DNA of 64,000 bases from positions 458,537-522,536 of the forward strand of contig NZ_JAASRN010000002.1 of assembly GCF_011761635.1 (NCBI RefSeq), given 5' to 3'. The notes beneath the pieces are model-generated. The model made no database searches. It was not told where the DNA came from and was given only the letters and a program-made list of their open reading frames with translations. The DNA is from Thermonema lapsum. GTDB lineage: Bacteria; Bacteroidota; Bacteroidia; Cytophagales; Thermonemataceae. This document shows, one piece after another, positions 47,125 through 56,651 of this stretch (its first letter is position 1; each line of letters begins with the position of its first letter). Both the position numbers and the translations under genes were made by a program.

Positions 47125-47880
47125 TTAAACCATAAGCCTGTCGGCATATTCCACTTGCTCGCTGCTGATGGAAGGCAGGCGCATGTATTTTAAATAGAGA
47201 CGGGCAGTAGCCAGCACATCGTTTTCACAGTAGCGTGCAATACGCTCTAAATCTTTTTCTTTCCAGAAAACCTCTCCTACTTTGCTTCCATCGATATCGG
47301 ACTTGGGCGAGGGGATATCGAAAACAGCACAAAGCAATTCCAGACGGGTAAAGCTTTTCTTGTCGCCAAAGCTCCATAGTTCCATTGTATCAATCACATA
47401 CCTGGCGGCTTCGTCCCAGGGTCTTTTCATACGCAAGTCTATCATAGCAGGCACCGGCAGCCCTTGAATCAGGTAGCGGCGTGCCAAAAAGGGCACGTCA
47501 AATTCACGCCCGTTGTGGGCACACAAATAACGTATAGATTTATTGTCAAGGATACGGGCGAACTCTTGCAGCAGACGGGCTTCGTCTTCGCCGCAGTAAG
47601 ACTTCAAACGGAAGAAATAATGCCCTTCTTTTTTTCCAAACAGCCCGAAGCTCACACATACCACACGGGCAAACTCTGCATAAATGCCGGCTTTGAGCGG
47701 ATACAGCTCTTCGGCAGACATGCCGGTGTCTTCATAGCGGTTTATCTTCTCTGCCTGATGACACCACTGGTCTTGTAAAGCCGGCGGCATGGCATCAAAA
47801 GAAGGAAAAGCAGGTGCTGTTTCTATATCAAAAAACAGCACCTTGCTGCACAGGTCATCAAGACTGTGAAAGAGAGCCAT
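47125..47880 (-). CDS. 3'-5' exonuclease, PolB-like DEDD family
   Basis: 251 residues. DEDDy-type motifs: ExoI VLFFDIETAPAFPS (Asp, Glu), ExoII LCAHNGREFDVPFLARR (Asp), ExoIII RYCENDVLATARLYL (Tyr...Asp). It matches the stand-alone 'predicted 3'-5' exonuclease related to the PolB proofreading domain'. Cytosolic. The next gene begins 1 nt after its stop, so the two are co-translated. Confidence 0.88.
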   Translation of the reverse strand: MALFHSLDDLCSKVLFFDIETAPAFPSFDAMPPALQDQWCHQAEKINRYEDTGMSAEELYPLKAGIYAEFARVVCVSFGLFGKKEGHYFFRLKSYCGEDEARLLQEFARILDNKSIRYLCAHNGREFDVPFLARRYLIQGLPVPAMIDLRMKRPWDEAARYVIDTMELWSFGDKKSFTRLELLCAVFDIPSPKSDIDGSKVGEVFWKEKDLERIARYCENDVLATARLYLKYMRLPSISSEQVEYADRLMV

Positions 47881-47939
47881 AATCTTGTTTGAATAAGTTA
47901 AGTACCCAAAAGATTACAGCAAATAAAATAACAATTTTT

Positions 47940-49295
47940 TTAGAAACGTAAAGCAGAGCCTACATAATTGAAAGGGGTAATGTTGCGCAGCTCTTTTTTT
48001 ACCTGTTCGGGCACGTCCAAGGCGTCGATGAAAGCATGAAGGCGCTCTGCTGTGATACGCTCACCTGTGCGTGTGAGGGCTTTCAATGCTTCGTAAGGCT
48101 TGGGATAGCCTTCGCGCCGCAGGATGGTTTGGATGGCTTCTGCCACTACAGCCCAATTGTCTTCGAGGTCGCTGCGAATCGCCTCTTCGTTGAGTTCGAG
48201 TTTGTTCATGCCACGCATGAGCGAGGTCCATGCCAAAAGGGTATGCGCCATAGGAACGCCCAAGTTGCGTAAGACGGTTGAGTCGGTCAGGTCGCGCTGT
48301 AGGCGCGACACCGGCAATTTGTTTGATAGGAAGTTAAAGGCGGCATTTGCCCACATGAGGTTTCCTTCGGCATTTTCGAAGTCAATGGGGTTTACCTTGT
48401 GCGGCATTGCCGAAGAGCCCACTTCGTTGGGGTTGATTTTTTGTTTGAAATAATCAAAAGCAATATAGCTCCACACATCACGGGCAAAGTCAATCAAAAT
48501 GACGTTGATGCGGCGGAAAGCATCTAAGAGGGCTGCCAGTTGGTCGTAGTGTTCAATCTGAGTAGTAAAATGACTACGCTGTAAGCCCAGGTAGTTCGCT
48601 ACGAAATCATCGGCAAAAGCGTGCCAATCGACCTGCGGGTATGCCACATAGTGGGCGTTGAAGTTGCCAGTGGCACCTCCAAACTTGGCGGCATAAGGGA
48701 CTCGCTGCAAATGGGCTACCTGTGCCTGCAAGCGCTCAACAAAAACCATCCATTCTTTACCCATGCCAGTAGGCGAAGCCGGTTGTCCGTGGGTACGTGC
48801 CAACATAGGCACCTCGCGCCAATGGGTAGCCATTGACTGCATCAAAGCCAAGAGTTCTTGCAGGCATGGCATCATCACTTGCTCTATGGCTTCTTTGAGC
48901 ATCAAGGGCATAGCCGTGTTGTTGATGTCTTGCGAAGTGAGCCCAAAGTGAATAAACTCGCAATAAGACGCCAAACCAAGCGACGGAAAACGTTCCTTCA
49001 GAAAATACTCTACAGCTTTCACGTCGTGGTTGGTGGTGCGCTCTATTTCTTTGATGCGTAGGGCATCGTGTTGGCTAAAATTTTCATACAAAGCGCGCAA
49101 GGCTTCTTTTTGTGCGGTAGTTAAAACGGGCAAGGGAGGAGTGCCCTGTTCACAAAGGGCAATAAAATATTCCACTTCCACCCTCACTCGGTAGCGAATC
49201 AAGGCATATTCTGAAAAGTAGGGTGCTAAGGCTTCCACTTTGCTTCGATAGCGCCCGTCGATGGGCGAAATGGCAGTTAAGGGGGTCAGTTCCAT
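47940..49295 (-). CDS. purB: Adenylosuccinate lyase
   Basis: 451 residues from MELTPLTAISPIDGRYR. Catalyses two fumarate-releasing steps of purine synthesis. 'SPIDGRYRSKVE', 'TNHDVKAVEYFLKE', 'HFGLTSQDINNTA' (catalytic His), 'TQIEHYDQLAA' and the mobile signature loop 'GSSAMPHKVNPIDFENAEGN' are intact; it is the PurB type of E. coli. The upstream frame to 49379 is not homologous. Confidence 0.97.
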   Translation of the reverse strand: MELTPLTAISPIDGRYRSKVEALAPYFSEYALIRYRVRVEVEYFIALCEQGTPPLPVLTTAQKEALRALYENFSQHDALRIKEIERTTNHDVKAVEYFLKERFPSLGLASYCEFIHFGLTSQDINNTAMPLMLKEAIEQVMMPCLQELLALMQSMATHWREVPMLARTHGQPASPTGMGKEWMVFVERLQAQVAHLQRVPYAAKFGGATGNFNAHYVAYPQVDWHAFADDFVANYLGLQRSHFTTQIEHYDQLAALLDAFRRINVILIDFARDVWSYIAFDYFKQKINPNEVGSSAMPHKVNPIDFENAEGNLMWANAAFNFLSNKLPVSRLQRDLTDSTVLRNLGVPMAHTLLAWTSLMRGMNKLELNEEAIRSDLEDNWAVVAEAIQTILRREGYPKPYEALKALTRTGERITAERLHAFIDALDVPEQVKKELRNITPFNYVGSALRF

Positions 49296-49383
49296 GTGAA
49301 TTGCTTGTTTTTCGAGATACAAAAGTAGAAAAAAGCCCTTACAGGCGCTGCCCATCTCCTGCTGCTCGTTCATTTCCACAGCT

Positions 49384-49414
49384 TTTAGAAATCTTTAAAA
49401 AGCTGTTATCTTTG
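49384..49414 (+). promoter_or_regulatory. Promoter-like pair ahead of the symporter gene
   Basis: TATCTTTG at 49407-49414; TTTA at 49384-49387, 19 nt upstream, stands in for TTTG. 44 nt before the ATG. Confidence 0.5.
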
Positions 49415-49458
49415 AACGCTTTCCATGGAAAAGTATAAATCTAACTTACTTCAATACT

Positions 49459-50733
49459 ATGAGCTTATCAAGCAAAAACAGTAAAGGGATTTTGGCTTTT
49501 TATCAGAAAAATCTTTTTGCCTTTATTTTGATTGCCTTAATTGCCGGCGTAGGTGTGGGCTACCAATTACCGCAGCAAGCCGGACTCTTTACTTGGATGG
49601 GCGAATTGTTTATACGGGGGCTGAAAATGGTGATAGTGCCGCTCATATTGAGCTCTATCATCTCTGGTGTAAGTAATCTGGGGCAAAGCAACAGCTTAGG
49701 ACGTCTCACTTTGAAAACCTTGGGCTATTACCTTATCACTAGCCTACTGGCAATTTTAACGGGCTTGCTGCTGGTCAATCTCATAGAGCCGGGCGTAGGT
49801 GCTCCCATTCCTTCTACTACCGAGTCACTGCCGGAACTTTCTTCGGAGGGGGCATCTTTAAAAGATACCTTGTTGCGTATGGTGCCCAGCAATGTATTTG
49901 CTGCTTTCAGCCAAGGGGAAATGCTGAGCACCATCTTTTTCGCTGTTTTGTTTGGGGTGTTTCTTACCAAAGTAAATGAAGAACGTTACAGAACTGTATT
50001 GAGTGATTTTTTCAATGCCACTTTCGAAGTCATGATGGGCATCACCATGCTTGTGATACTATTCACTCCTCTGGGTGTATTTGGCTTGGTGGTGGACGTG
50101 GTAGCTGAGCAAGCTGGTGACACCGTTCGGCTCACACAGATGGCAGCCAGCTTGGGGAAATATATGCTTACAGTCATTGGCGGATTGATTGTTCACGCTT
50201 TTGTTACTTTGCCGCTGCTGGTGTTGCTATTAGCCGGCATCAACCCCGTGCAGCACTTTCGTGCCATGCTCACCCCTCTCATCACTGCGTTTTCTACCAG
50301 TTCGTCGGGGGCTACCCTGCCGCTCACCATGGAGGCACTCGAGCACAAAGCCGGCATACCCAACCACATTGTCAGCTTCACCATTCCCTTAGGCGCCACT
50401 ATAAATATGGATGGCACAGCACTCTATGAATGTGTGGCTGCCATGTTCATTGCACAAGCCTATGGCATCGAGCTGGACTTTTGGCAACAAATGGTTGTGG
50501 TCATCACTGCCCTTTTGGCATCTATTGGTGCTGCTGGCATCCCCATGGCGGGGCTGGTAATGATATCCGTCATTCTGAATGCAGTAGGGCTGCCACTCGA
50601 AGGTGTAGGCATGATACTGGCGGTAGACCGTATTTTAGACATGATGCGCACCGCCGTGAACGTATGGAGCGACAGCTGTGTGGCTGCTATTATTGCCCAC
50701 TCCGAGAGAAAAAGCATCCATAACGCTGCTTAG
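49459..50733 (+). CDS. Dicarboxylate/amino acid:cation symporter (DAACS family)
   Basis: 424 residues, eight membrane helices plus two re-entrant hairpins. Signature HP1 'TAFSTSSSGATLPLTMEA' (Ser-rich), TM7 'GATINMDGTALYECVAA' (NMDGT sodium-site motif), HP2 'ASIGAAGIPMAGLVMI', TM8 'AVDRILDMMRTAVNVWSDS' with the Asp and Arg that bind substrate. It takes up glutamate, aspartate or C4-dicarboxylates with Na+ or H+; the presence of Arg in TM8 suggests an acidic amino acid or dicarboxylate. Confidence 0.95.
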   Translation: MSLSSKNSKGILAFYQKNLFAFILIALIAGVGVGYQLPQQAGLFTWMGELFIRGLKMVIVPLILSSIISGVSNLGQSNSLGRLTLKTLGYYLITSLLAILTGLLLVNLIEPGVGAPIPSTTESLPELSSEGASLKDTLLRMVPSNVFAAFSQGEMLSTIFFAVLFGVFLTKVNEERYRTVLSDFFNATFEVMMGITMLVILFTPLGVFGLVVDVVAEQAGDTVRLTQMAASLGKYMLTVIGGLIVHAFVTLPLLVLLLAGINPVQHFRAMLTPLITAFSTSSSGATLPLTMEALEHKAGIPNHIVSFTIPLGATINMDGTALYECVAAMFIAQAYGIELDFWQQMVVVITALLASIGAAGIPMAGLVMISVILNAVGLPLEGVGMILAVDRILDMMRTAVNVWSDSCVAAIIAHSERKSIHNAA

Positions 50734-50794
50734 TTGGCAATAACAGGGCAGTAAACAAAAAGACGTCTAACAGCGCCTTATTTTTATACGACAC

Positions 50795-50824
50795 TTCGTA
50801 TTCAAAGCATTTTATATAACTTTG
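50795..50824 (+). promoter_or_regulatory. Promoter of the ccm operon
   Basis: TAACTTTG at 50817-50824 with a weak TTCG (50795-50798) 18 nt upstream. It leaves about 20 nt of leader before the GTG start at 50851 and thereby supports that start. Confidence 0.6.
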
Positions 50825-50850
50825 TAGCCGACTCTGAAGCCCAAAAGCCT

Positions 50851-51516
50851 GTGTCTATACGGCGCATTATAGCACTCATACAGAAAGACCTGTTATTGGA
50901 ATGGCGGCAACGCTATGCTCTCAATGGCTTGTTGCTCTATATCAGCGGCGCTACTTTTATTATATACATAGGCATTGAGCAGAGCGGAAGCGAGCTTACG
51001 TCTTCATTGTGGAATGTGCTGTGGTGGATAGTGGCGCTCTTTACAGCCACCAATGCTATGGCAAAGGGTTTTATGCAAGAAGAGGAAGAGCAACAGTTGT
51101 ATTATTACACTATTGCTTCTGCTCATGAAATACTGCTGGCAAAAGTCATCTACAATACTTTGCTGATGCTGGTGCTGGGCAGTGCCGGCTTCGGTTTATA
51201 TTATTGGTTCCTGCCAATTGCTATTCCACATCCGGCTTTTGCTTTGTGTCTGCTTTTGGGCTTTGTGAGTTTTGCCTGTTCACTCACCATGATTGCTGCC
51301 ATTGCGTCGAAAGCTGGAAACAATAGCGTTTTAATGGCTGTTTTGAGTTTTCCGGTACTGATTCCTCAGCTGTTGATGCTCACCCGAGCTTCTTCGTTGA
51401 GCCTGATGCCGGCAGCGTGGAGTCTGATTCAGAAGGAATTGACCATGCTTTCTCTGATAAATATCATTGTTTTGGGTGTTGCTTTTGTGTTATTTCCGCT
51501 GCTGTGGCGGAGCTAA
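50851..51516 (+). CDS. ccmB: Haem exporter subunit CcmB
   Basis: 221 residues, GTG start (no ATG in the conserved N-terminus). ABC-type permease of cytochrome c maturation System I. Six membrane helices; N-terminal 'ALIQKDLLLEWRQRYALNG' and 'WWIVALFTATNAMAKGFMQEEEEQQLYYY' are the CcmB signatures. The ATPase CcmA is not adjacent. First gene of ccmB-C-D-E-F. Confidence 0.93.
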   Translation: MSIRRIIALIQKDLLLEWRQRYALNGLLLYISGATFIIYIGIEQSGSELTSSLWNVLWWIVALFTATNAMAKGFMQEEEEQQLYYYTIASAHEILLAKVIYNTLLMLVLGSAGFGLYYWFLPIAIPHPAFALCLLLGFVSFACSLTMIAAIASKAGNNSVLMAVLSFPVLIPQLLMLTRASSLSLMPAAWSLIQKELTMLSLINIIVLGVAFVLFPLLWRS

Positions 51517-51528
51517 AATAACTATGTT

Positions 51529-52224
51529 ATGAAAAGATGGTACCAAGCTGTTACTGTGCTACTGCTGCTTTACGTCATCATAGGGGGCTTTTTGATGCCT
51601 GTACCTCGTTTGCCTATTGTCAACGAAAGCATCCGCAACTTGTATTTCCATGTACCCATGTGGTTTGGCATGACCCTCTTGCTGGCGGTTTCTGCCTACT
51701 ATTCGGTGCAATACTTGCGCAAAGGCACCGAAAGCTTGGATGACCACGCCGTGGAGAGTGTCAACACGGCTGTATTATATGGTTTGTTGGGGCTAAGCAC
51801 CGGTGCCATTTGGGCAAACTACACTTGGGGAGCTCCATGGAATGGCGACCCGCAGCAAACCATGGCGGCTATCGGTGTGTTGATTTATATCGCTTACTTG
51901 GTATTGCGTGGCGCTATCAATGACCCATTGCGCCGGGCACGGGTCAGCGCTATTTACAACCTGTATGCCTTTGCCGTATTTATCCCACTCATATTCGTTT
52001 TACCACGCTATACCGACTCACTGCATCCCGGTAAGGGCGGCAATCCTGCTTTCAGCCAATACGATTTGGACAATACCATGCGCCTAGTATTCTATCCTGC
52101 CGTTATTGGCTGGAGCATGCTTGCTTGGTGGATAACCAAGATAGCCGTTCGCTTGCGCCAACTGAAACGAAAAAAAGAGGAAATACAAGCTCACCGACAA
52201 ATACAAATTGAAGAAAACCTATGA
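51529..52224 (+). CDS. ccmC: Cytochrome c maturation protein CcmC
   Basis: 231 residues. Inner-membrane haem-handling protein that loads haem onto CcmE. Six membrane helices and the tryptophan-rich haem loop 'GAIWANYTWGAPWNGDPQQT' (WGxxWxxD) at about 95-115; a conserved His in 'NLYFHVPMW' (~41). The stop overlaps the next start by 4 nt. Confidence 0.95.
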   Translation: MKRWYQAVTVLLLLYVIIGGFLMPVPRLPIVNESIRNLYFHVPMWFGMTLLLAVSAYYSVQYLRKGTESLDDHAVESVNTAVLYGLLGLSTGAIWANYTWGAPWNGDPQQTMAAIGVLIYIAYLVLRGAINDPLRRARVSAIYNLYAFAVFIPLIFVLPRYTDSLHPGKGGNPAFSQYDLDNTMRLVFYPAVIGWSMLAWWITKIAVRLRQLKRKKEEIQAHRQIQIEENL

Positions 52225-52427
52225 GACAGTTCTTTTATATCCTATGCCTGTGGACGTTTGTTTCGATGCCGACATGGGCACAAGGCAGCGAAGTGGAAAT
52301 GGCTGATGCCTTACGCGCCAATGGAAAGATTTATGTAGTAGTAGCGGTGCTTGCAACCATCTTTTTGGGCATCGTGTTATACCTTTTGACCCTCGACCGC
52401 AAGGTAAAAAAACTAATAAAAGACTAA
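52221..52427 (+). CDS. CcmD-like small membrane protein
   Basis: 68 residues: signal-like first segment (about 3-21), then one membrane helix (about 35-60) and a basic tail (DRKVKKLIKD). Its size, single helix plus basic tail, and place between ccmC and ccmE match CcmD, which releases holo-CcmE from CcmABC. Sequence similarity to CcmD is too short to prove. Overlaps ccmC by ATGA. Confidence 0.75.
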   Translation: MRQFFYILCLWTFVSMPTWAQGSEVEMADALRANGKIYVVVAVLATIFLGIVLYLLTLDRKVKKLIKD

Positions 52428-52440
52428 AACAAGCTTTGTT

Positions 52441-52878
52441 ATGAAACGCATCCATATTTTCATTCTCATCGTGATTGCCGCTGCCATTGGTTTGATAGTC
52501 AGCTCAATGGGCAGTGCAAGCAAATATGTGTCTTTTGAAGAAGCCATTGCCATGAGCCAAAGCGGCAACAAAAAGGGCATTTATGTTATTGGCGAGCTGC
52601 CCAAAGATGCACAGGGGCACATCGTAGGCATGGAATACACCCCTTCTGTCAACCCCAATCTTTTTCGTTTTATGTTGAAAGACGAAAAAGGAAAGCTAAT
52701 GCCGGTAGTGTACCCAGATGCCAAACCACAGGACTTTGAGCGTGCAGAAAAAGTAGTGGTAGTGGGCAATGTAGAGGGCAATGAGTTTCATGCCAAGAAA
52801 ATATTGATGAAGTGCCCTTCGAAGTACAACGACCAACAAAACAAGAACGAATTCACCGAAGTGGCTACTTCAAATTAA
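52441..52878 (+). CDS. ccmE: Haem chaperone CcmE, Cys (CxxxY) type
   Basis: 145 residues. N-terminal membrane anchor (about 4-22) and an OB-fold domain. Classical CcmE binds haem covalently by a His in HDENY; here the corresponding C-terminal segment is MKCPSKYND, so Cys125 replaces His and Tyr129 is kept (CxxxY). Cys-type CcmE is known from some archaea and sulphate reducers. The tail after Tyr is short and polar. 13 nt after the CcmD-like gene. Confidence 0.9.
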   Translation: MKRIHIFILIVIAAAIGLIVSSMGSASKYVSFEEAIAMSQSGNKKGIYVIGELPKDAQGHIVGMEYTPSVNPNLFRFMLKDEKGKLMPVVYPDAKPQDFERAEKVVVVGNVEGNEFHAKKILMKCPSKYNDQQNKNEFTEVATSN

Positions 52879-52984
52879 ACATGGCAAACATGCAAGCCGC
52901 TTTTAGGCATAAACTCCCTCGGTTGCTCACGCAAGGGGCTTTTCTTTTATGATATGTAGTGCGTAGCGGAACATAAGTACTCTC

Positions 52985-55561
52985 ATGATACACTATACCG
53001 TCGGAAATATTGGACACCTCTCGCTCATTGCTGCTTTTGTGTTGGCGCTGATGAGTGCTTTGGCTTACGGTTTCACTGGTCGTCGTCAGTTGCCTTTAAA
53101 CGAGCGCGAAAGCTGGCGCCGTTTTGCACGCTGGACATTCTTGCTGCACGGTTTGTTTGTAACAACTGCCGGTGTGGTGCTCTTTGTCATCATACTGAAT
53201 CACTACTATGAGTACTACTATGCTTATGCTCACTCGTCGCGCCATCTGCCCACGGAATACATCATCGCCTGCTTCTGGGAAGGGCAAGAAGGCAGCTTTT
53301 GGCTTTGGATTTTCTGGAACGTACTCATCGGCTTGTTCTTTGTACTGCGCCGCCCCACCGAATGGGAAGCCCCTATCATGAGCATTGTAGTGTGGGTGCA
53401 GGCATTTCTCACCTCCATGATTCTGGGGGTGGTCATCGGCGACTGGAAGATAGGCAGCTCGCCCTTTGTCTTGACCCGTGACGTGCTGGACCTGCCCGTG
53501 TACACACCCGGCAGCCCCATGTATAACCCCAACTTTGTACCTACCGATGGTACTGGTCTCAATCCTCTGCTGCAAAACTATTGGATGGTGATTCACCCCC
53601 CCACTTTGTTTTTAGGTTTTGCCCTCAGCTTGGTGCCCTTTGCTTTTGCAGTAGCGGCTTTGTGGAGAAAAGAATTCACCGGCTGGATACGCCCTGCGCT
53701 ACCTTGGTTGATAATTTCGACACTTGTGCTGGGGTTGGGCATCTTAATGGGTGCTTACTGGGCATACGAAACCCTGAACTTCGAAGGATATTGGAACTGG
53801 GACCCCGTAGAAAATGCGGTGTATGTACCTTGGCTGGCAATGGTAGCTGCTATACACACCGCCCTGGTAGCCCGCAAGTCGCCGATTGCCCTACGCTTCA
53901 CTTTCTGGCTGGTAATCAGCAGTTTTCTACTGGTGCTTTATTCTACATTCCTTACCCGCAGCGGTATTTTGGGCAATGCGTCGGTGCATTCCTTTACCGA
54001 CTTGGGGCTTTCGGGGCAATTGCTGCTTTACTTGCTCTTCTTTAGCGTCGTATCTGTAGGGCTGCTGATAGCACGCCACAAACATCTTCCTAAAAGTAGC
54101 GAAGAAAGCGACCTGTCGATTTACCAACGTGAATTTTGGATATTCACTGCTGCCTTCATCATGCTGCTGTCGGGCTTTCAGGTGTTGAATACGACCTCTT
54201 TCCCCGTGTACAACAAGATAGCCGAGCTGTTGGGCTTTGAGCTTAACTTGGCACCCCCAGAAGACCAAGTGATGCACTACACACGCATACAATTGTGGTT
54301 TGCCGTGCTGCTTGCCATCGGCTCGGGCTTGGGGCAATTTTTCTGGTGGAAGAAAATAAAAAGCAATCAGCAGTTAAGTACCCTATACTTTCCCACAGCC
54401 TTGGCGATGATAAGCAGTGCGCTGGTGATTATTTTGAGCGGCGAAAAGAACCTCAGCTACATTGCGCTTCTGTTTGCTTCGTTCTATGCCATCATCAGCA
54501 ACGCATGGATACTCACCGAGCTGCTGCGCAAGAAGCCACGTCTTGCCGGCGGTGCCCTCACTCACTTGGGCGTTGGGCTGATGCTTATTGGTATTTTGTA
54601 CTCCTCTGGCTATACGCGCGTGGTATCGCTCAATGTCAGCGGTTTACTCTACACTACCGATGAAAGTGCCCCTTCCGACTTCAACGAAAAGAACACACTG
54701 CTGTGGCTGGACGAGCCCACACCTGTGGGCAACTACATAGCCACCTTTCAAGGTCCTGCCCTTGAAGTGGATGGCTTTCCGTCATATATTCCTTACAACA
54801 AGGTGTATTTCCTTGATGACCCGCACTACATCGTGGCACTCGAAGACATAAAGCATAAAGGCAAAACCTATTTTAAGGCGGGCGATACGCTCTATACCCG
54901 CCCCGAGAATGTGTATTATCAAATCCGCTTTGATGACCCACGTGCCCAAAAGAGTTTCAACATGTATCCGCGAGTGCAGGTCAACCCTTCGATGGACCTG
55001 ACCCCCTCGCCTGCCATTCGCAAAGAATGGGGCAAAGACCTCTATACCCACATTACGGCGGTATATCCTGACCCCAAAGAAGGTAGGGAGTGGAGCGACA
55101 GCGAACAGCACGAAGTAATGCCCGGCGATACCCTCTTCTTGAATGACTTCGTTGCTATTTTTGATGAAGTAAAACCCGTGCGGGTGTACAAACAAATGAC
55201 ATTGGAAGACCACGAAATGGCTCTGCAGGCACACTGGCGCATTTTAAGCAAAACAAAGGAATATCATCTGTCGCCAGTCTTTCTGTTGAACATACAAGAT
55301 GGCATGATAGCCTCGCCGGCAGAAATAGAACCTGCCTTAGGCTTAAAGATGGCTTTTGTACGTGTAAATCCGGAAAAACAGACTTTCATCTTTGAAACAC
55401 AACGCACACAGCGCGACTACATCATCTTGAAAGCCATTGAAAAGCCGCTTATCAACTTTTTGTGGATAGGTAGCTTATTGATGCTTGCCGGCTTTGGCGT
55501 GAGTGCCTACCGGCGCCTACGGGCAGCTAAAGGCAAAGCTGCCGTGGAAAGCATGGTCTGA
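52985..55561 (+). CDS. ccmF: Cytochrome c haem lyase CcmF (CcsA/CcmF family)
   Basis: 858 residues, longer than E. coli CcmF (~650). About 14 membrane helices; tryptophan-rich WWD haem domain 'NFEGYWNWDPVENAVYVPWL' at ~265-285, and conserved histidines ('MVIHPPTLFLGF' ~203). A large soluble region of about 270 residues (about 560-830) sits between the last helices and probably faces the periplasm. It attaches haem delivered by CcmE to apocytochrome c. The 106-nt gap after ccmE contains a weak GC-rich inverted repeat, so it may have its own control. Confidence 0.95.
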   Translation: MIHYTVGNIGHLSLIAAFVLALMSALAYGFTGRRQLPLNERESWRRFARWTFLLHGLFVTTAGVVLFVIILNHYYEYYYAYAHSSRHLPTEYIIACFWEGQEGSFWLWIFWNVLIGLFFVLRRPTEWEAPIMSIVVWVQAFLTSMILGVVIGDWKIGSSPFVLTRDVLDLPVYTPGSPMYNPNFVPTDGTGLNPLLQNYWMVIHPPTLFLGFALSLVPFAFAVAALWRKEFTGWIRPALPWLIISTLVLGLGILMGAYWAYETLNFEGYWNWDPVENAVYVPWLAMVAAIHTALVARKSPIALRFTFWLVISSFLLVLYSTFLTRSGILGNASVHSFTDLGLSGQLLLYLLFFSVVSVGLLIARHKHLPKSSEESDLSIYQREFWIFTAAFIMLLSGFQVLNTTSFPVYNKIAELLGFELNLAPPEDQVMHYTRIQLWFAVLLAIGSGLGQFFWWKKIKSNQQLSTLYFPTALAMISSALVIILSGEKNLSYIALLFASFYAIISNAWILTELLRKKPRLAGGALTHLGVGLMLIGILYSSGYTRVVSLNVSGLLYTTDESAPSDFNEKNTLLWLDEPTPVGNYIATFQGPALEVDGFPSYIPYNKVYFLDDPHYIVALEDIKHKGKTYFKAGDTLYTRPENVYYQIRFDDPRAQKSFNMYPRVQVNPSMDLTPSPAIRKEWGKDLYTHITAVYPDPKEGREWSDSEQHEVMPGDTLFLNDFVAIFDEVKPVRVYKQMTLEDHEMALQAHWRILSKTKEYHLSPVFLLNIQDGMIASPAEIEPALGLKMAFVRVNPEKQTFIFETQRTQRDYIILKAIEKPLINFLWIGSLLMLAGFGVSAYRRLRAAKGKAAVESMV

Positions 55562-55588
55562 GTCTTGACCTTCAACATCTTACTGGTG

Positions 55589-55617
55589 CTGCCCTCTCTG
55601 TGAGGGCAGTTTTTTTA
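55589..55617 (+). terminator. Terminator of the ccm operon
   Basis: 8-bp stem CTGCCCTC/GAGGGCAG (55589-55596, 55602-55609) followed by eight T residues. Confidence 0.9.
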
Positions 55618-55952
55618 TTTGCACAAACACCACACTTAAAGAAACACACGATTTTTACGCCTTCTGCTCATTAGACAAAATCAAGAAAAAGCAGCTGAAA
55701 GGGTATACAGACAGGCAGGGCAAAAAAACCATTCCCATACAGCTTAAAGGCATATGGAATTTTCGCTATGAGCTGGCAGCTGCCTGCCATACCCAAAGCA
55801 AATGGGATACATCCACCTGAAAAGCAAGTGGCAAATGGCAGAGCCATACGAGAAAGGCTCGGCTTTTCGCCATAGATTGACAAAAATCCAGCTTCGTGGT
55901 GCCACATGCAAGCGACACGCTATGCAAGCAGTAAGCTCTCTTTAAAGCATAG
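55618..55952. other. 335-base stretch without a convincing gene
   Basis: Both strands were read. Short frames exist (the longest has 78 codons on the minus strand) but their sequence is unlike a protein family and has a poor start context. A perfect 10-bp palindrome GGCAGCTGCC lies at 55775-55784. No promoter or RNA gene is seen. Confidence 0.5.
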
Positions 55953-56570
55953 CTAAAAGGCATTCAAAAAATATTGCCATGCACCCGGTATCACCAACAA
56001 GGTGAACAACACGCCTATGACGCCGCCCCCCAAATGTGCTGCATGGTCTATCTTTCCCTTTTTTTCATAAATACCATACACCGAATATCCCACAAAACCT
56101 ATGGCAAAGATATAGGCAGGTATGGGCACTGGTATAAAAAACAAATAGAGTTTGGAATCGGGCGACAATAAGATAAAAGAAAACAATACCCCCACAACTC
56201 CACCCGAAGCACCTACCGACCGGAAATAGGGGTTGTCTTTATGCCGCCAAAGATTGAGCAACTGCCCTCCCACAGCACTCAAAAGAAAAAGCCCCAGATA
56301 CCATATCCAATAGGATGGTCCTAAAAAATAATTGAATAGGTACTCCAGAGTACGCCCGAAGAAAAAGAGCGTAACCGCATTGAACAAGAGATGCAAAAGA
56401 TTTACATGTACAAAAACGGCAGTTATCAAGCGGTACCACTCACCCTTATGCCACACTTCATAAGGGCAAAAAGCCCACTTTTGCTGCAAACGAGGTACAA
56501 AGTTTATAATGGCAGCTGCTATTACCATCAAGCCAATCAGAGCGCCTGTTGTGAAATTTAAAGGAACCAT
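55953..56570 (-). CDS. Rhomboid-family intramembrane serine protease
   Basis: 205 residues, six membrane helices. Catalytic Ser in SVGASGGVVGVLF (GASG, ~118) and catalytic His in IDHAAHLGGGVIG (~180); the HVNLLHLLFNA segment (~55-66) has the N/H pair that shapes the active site. Cleaves membrane-anchored substrates. Convergent with nothing close; it diverges from the NFACT gene. Confidence 0.92.
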   Translation of the reverse strand: MVPLNFTTGALIGLMVIAAAIINFVPRLQQKWAFCPYEVWHKGEWYRLITAVFVHVNLLHLLFNAVTLFFFGRTLEYLFNYFLGPSYWIWYLGLFLLSAVGGQLLNLWRHKDNPYFRSVGASGGVVGVLFSFILLSPDSKLYLFFIPVPIPAYIFAIGFVGYSVYGIYEKKGKIDHAAHLGGGVIGVLFTLLVIPGAWQYFLNAF

Positions 56571-56625
56571 ACTTTCTTGCTTATTTGCATGTTCAAGGTT
56601 TACTCATGCAATAAAAGCATTTTTC

Positions 56626-56633
56626 TATTTTTG
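56626..56633 (+). promoter_or_regulatory. -7 box ahead of the NFACT gene
   Basis: TATTTTTG fits TAnnTTTG and lies 18 nt before the ATG at 56652; no good -33 box is visible. Confidence 0.4.
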
Positions 56634-56651
56634 AAACCAATCTCATAGAAA

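Noticed and set aside
55671..55907. 78-codon minus-strand frame
   Set aside because: Unlike any protein family, no promoter, no plausible start context.
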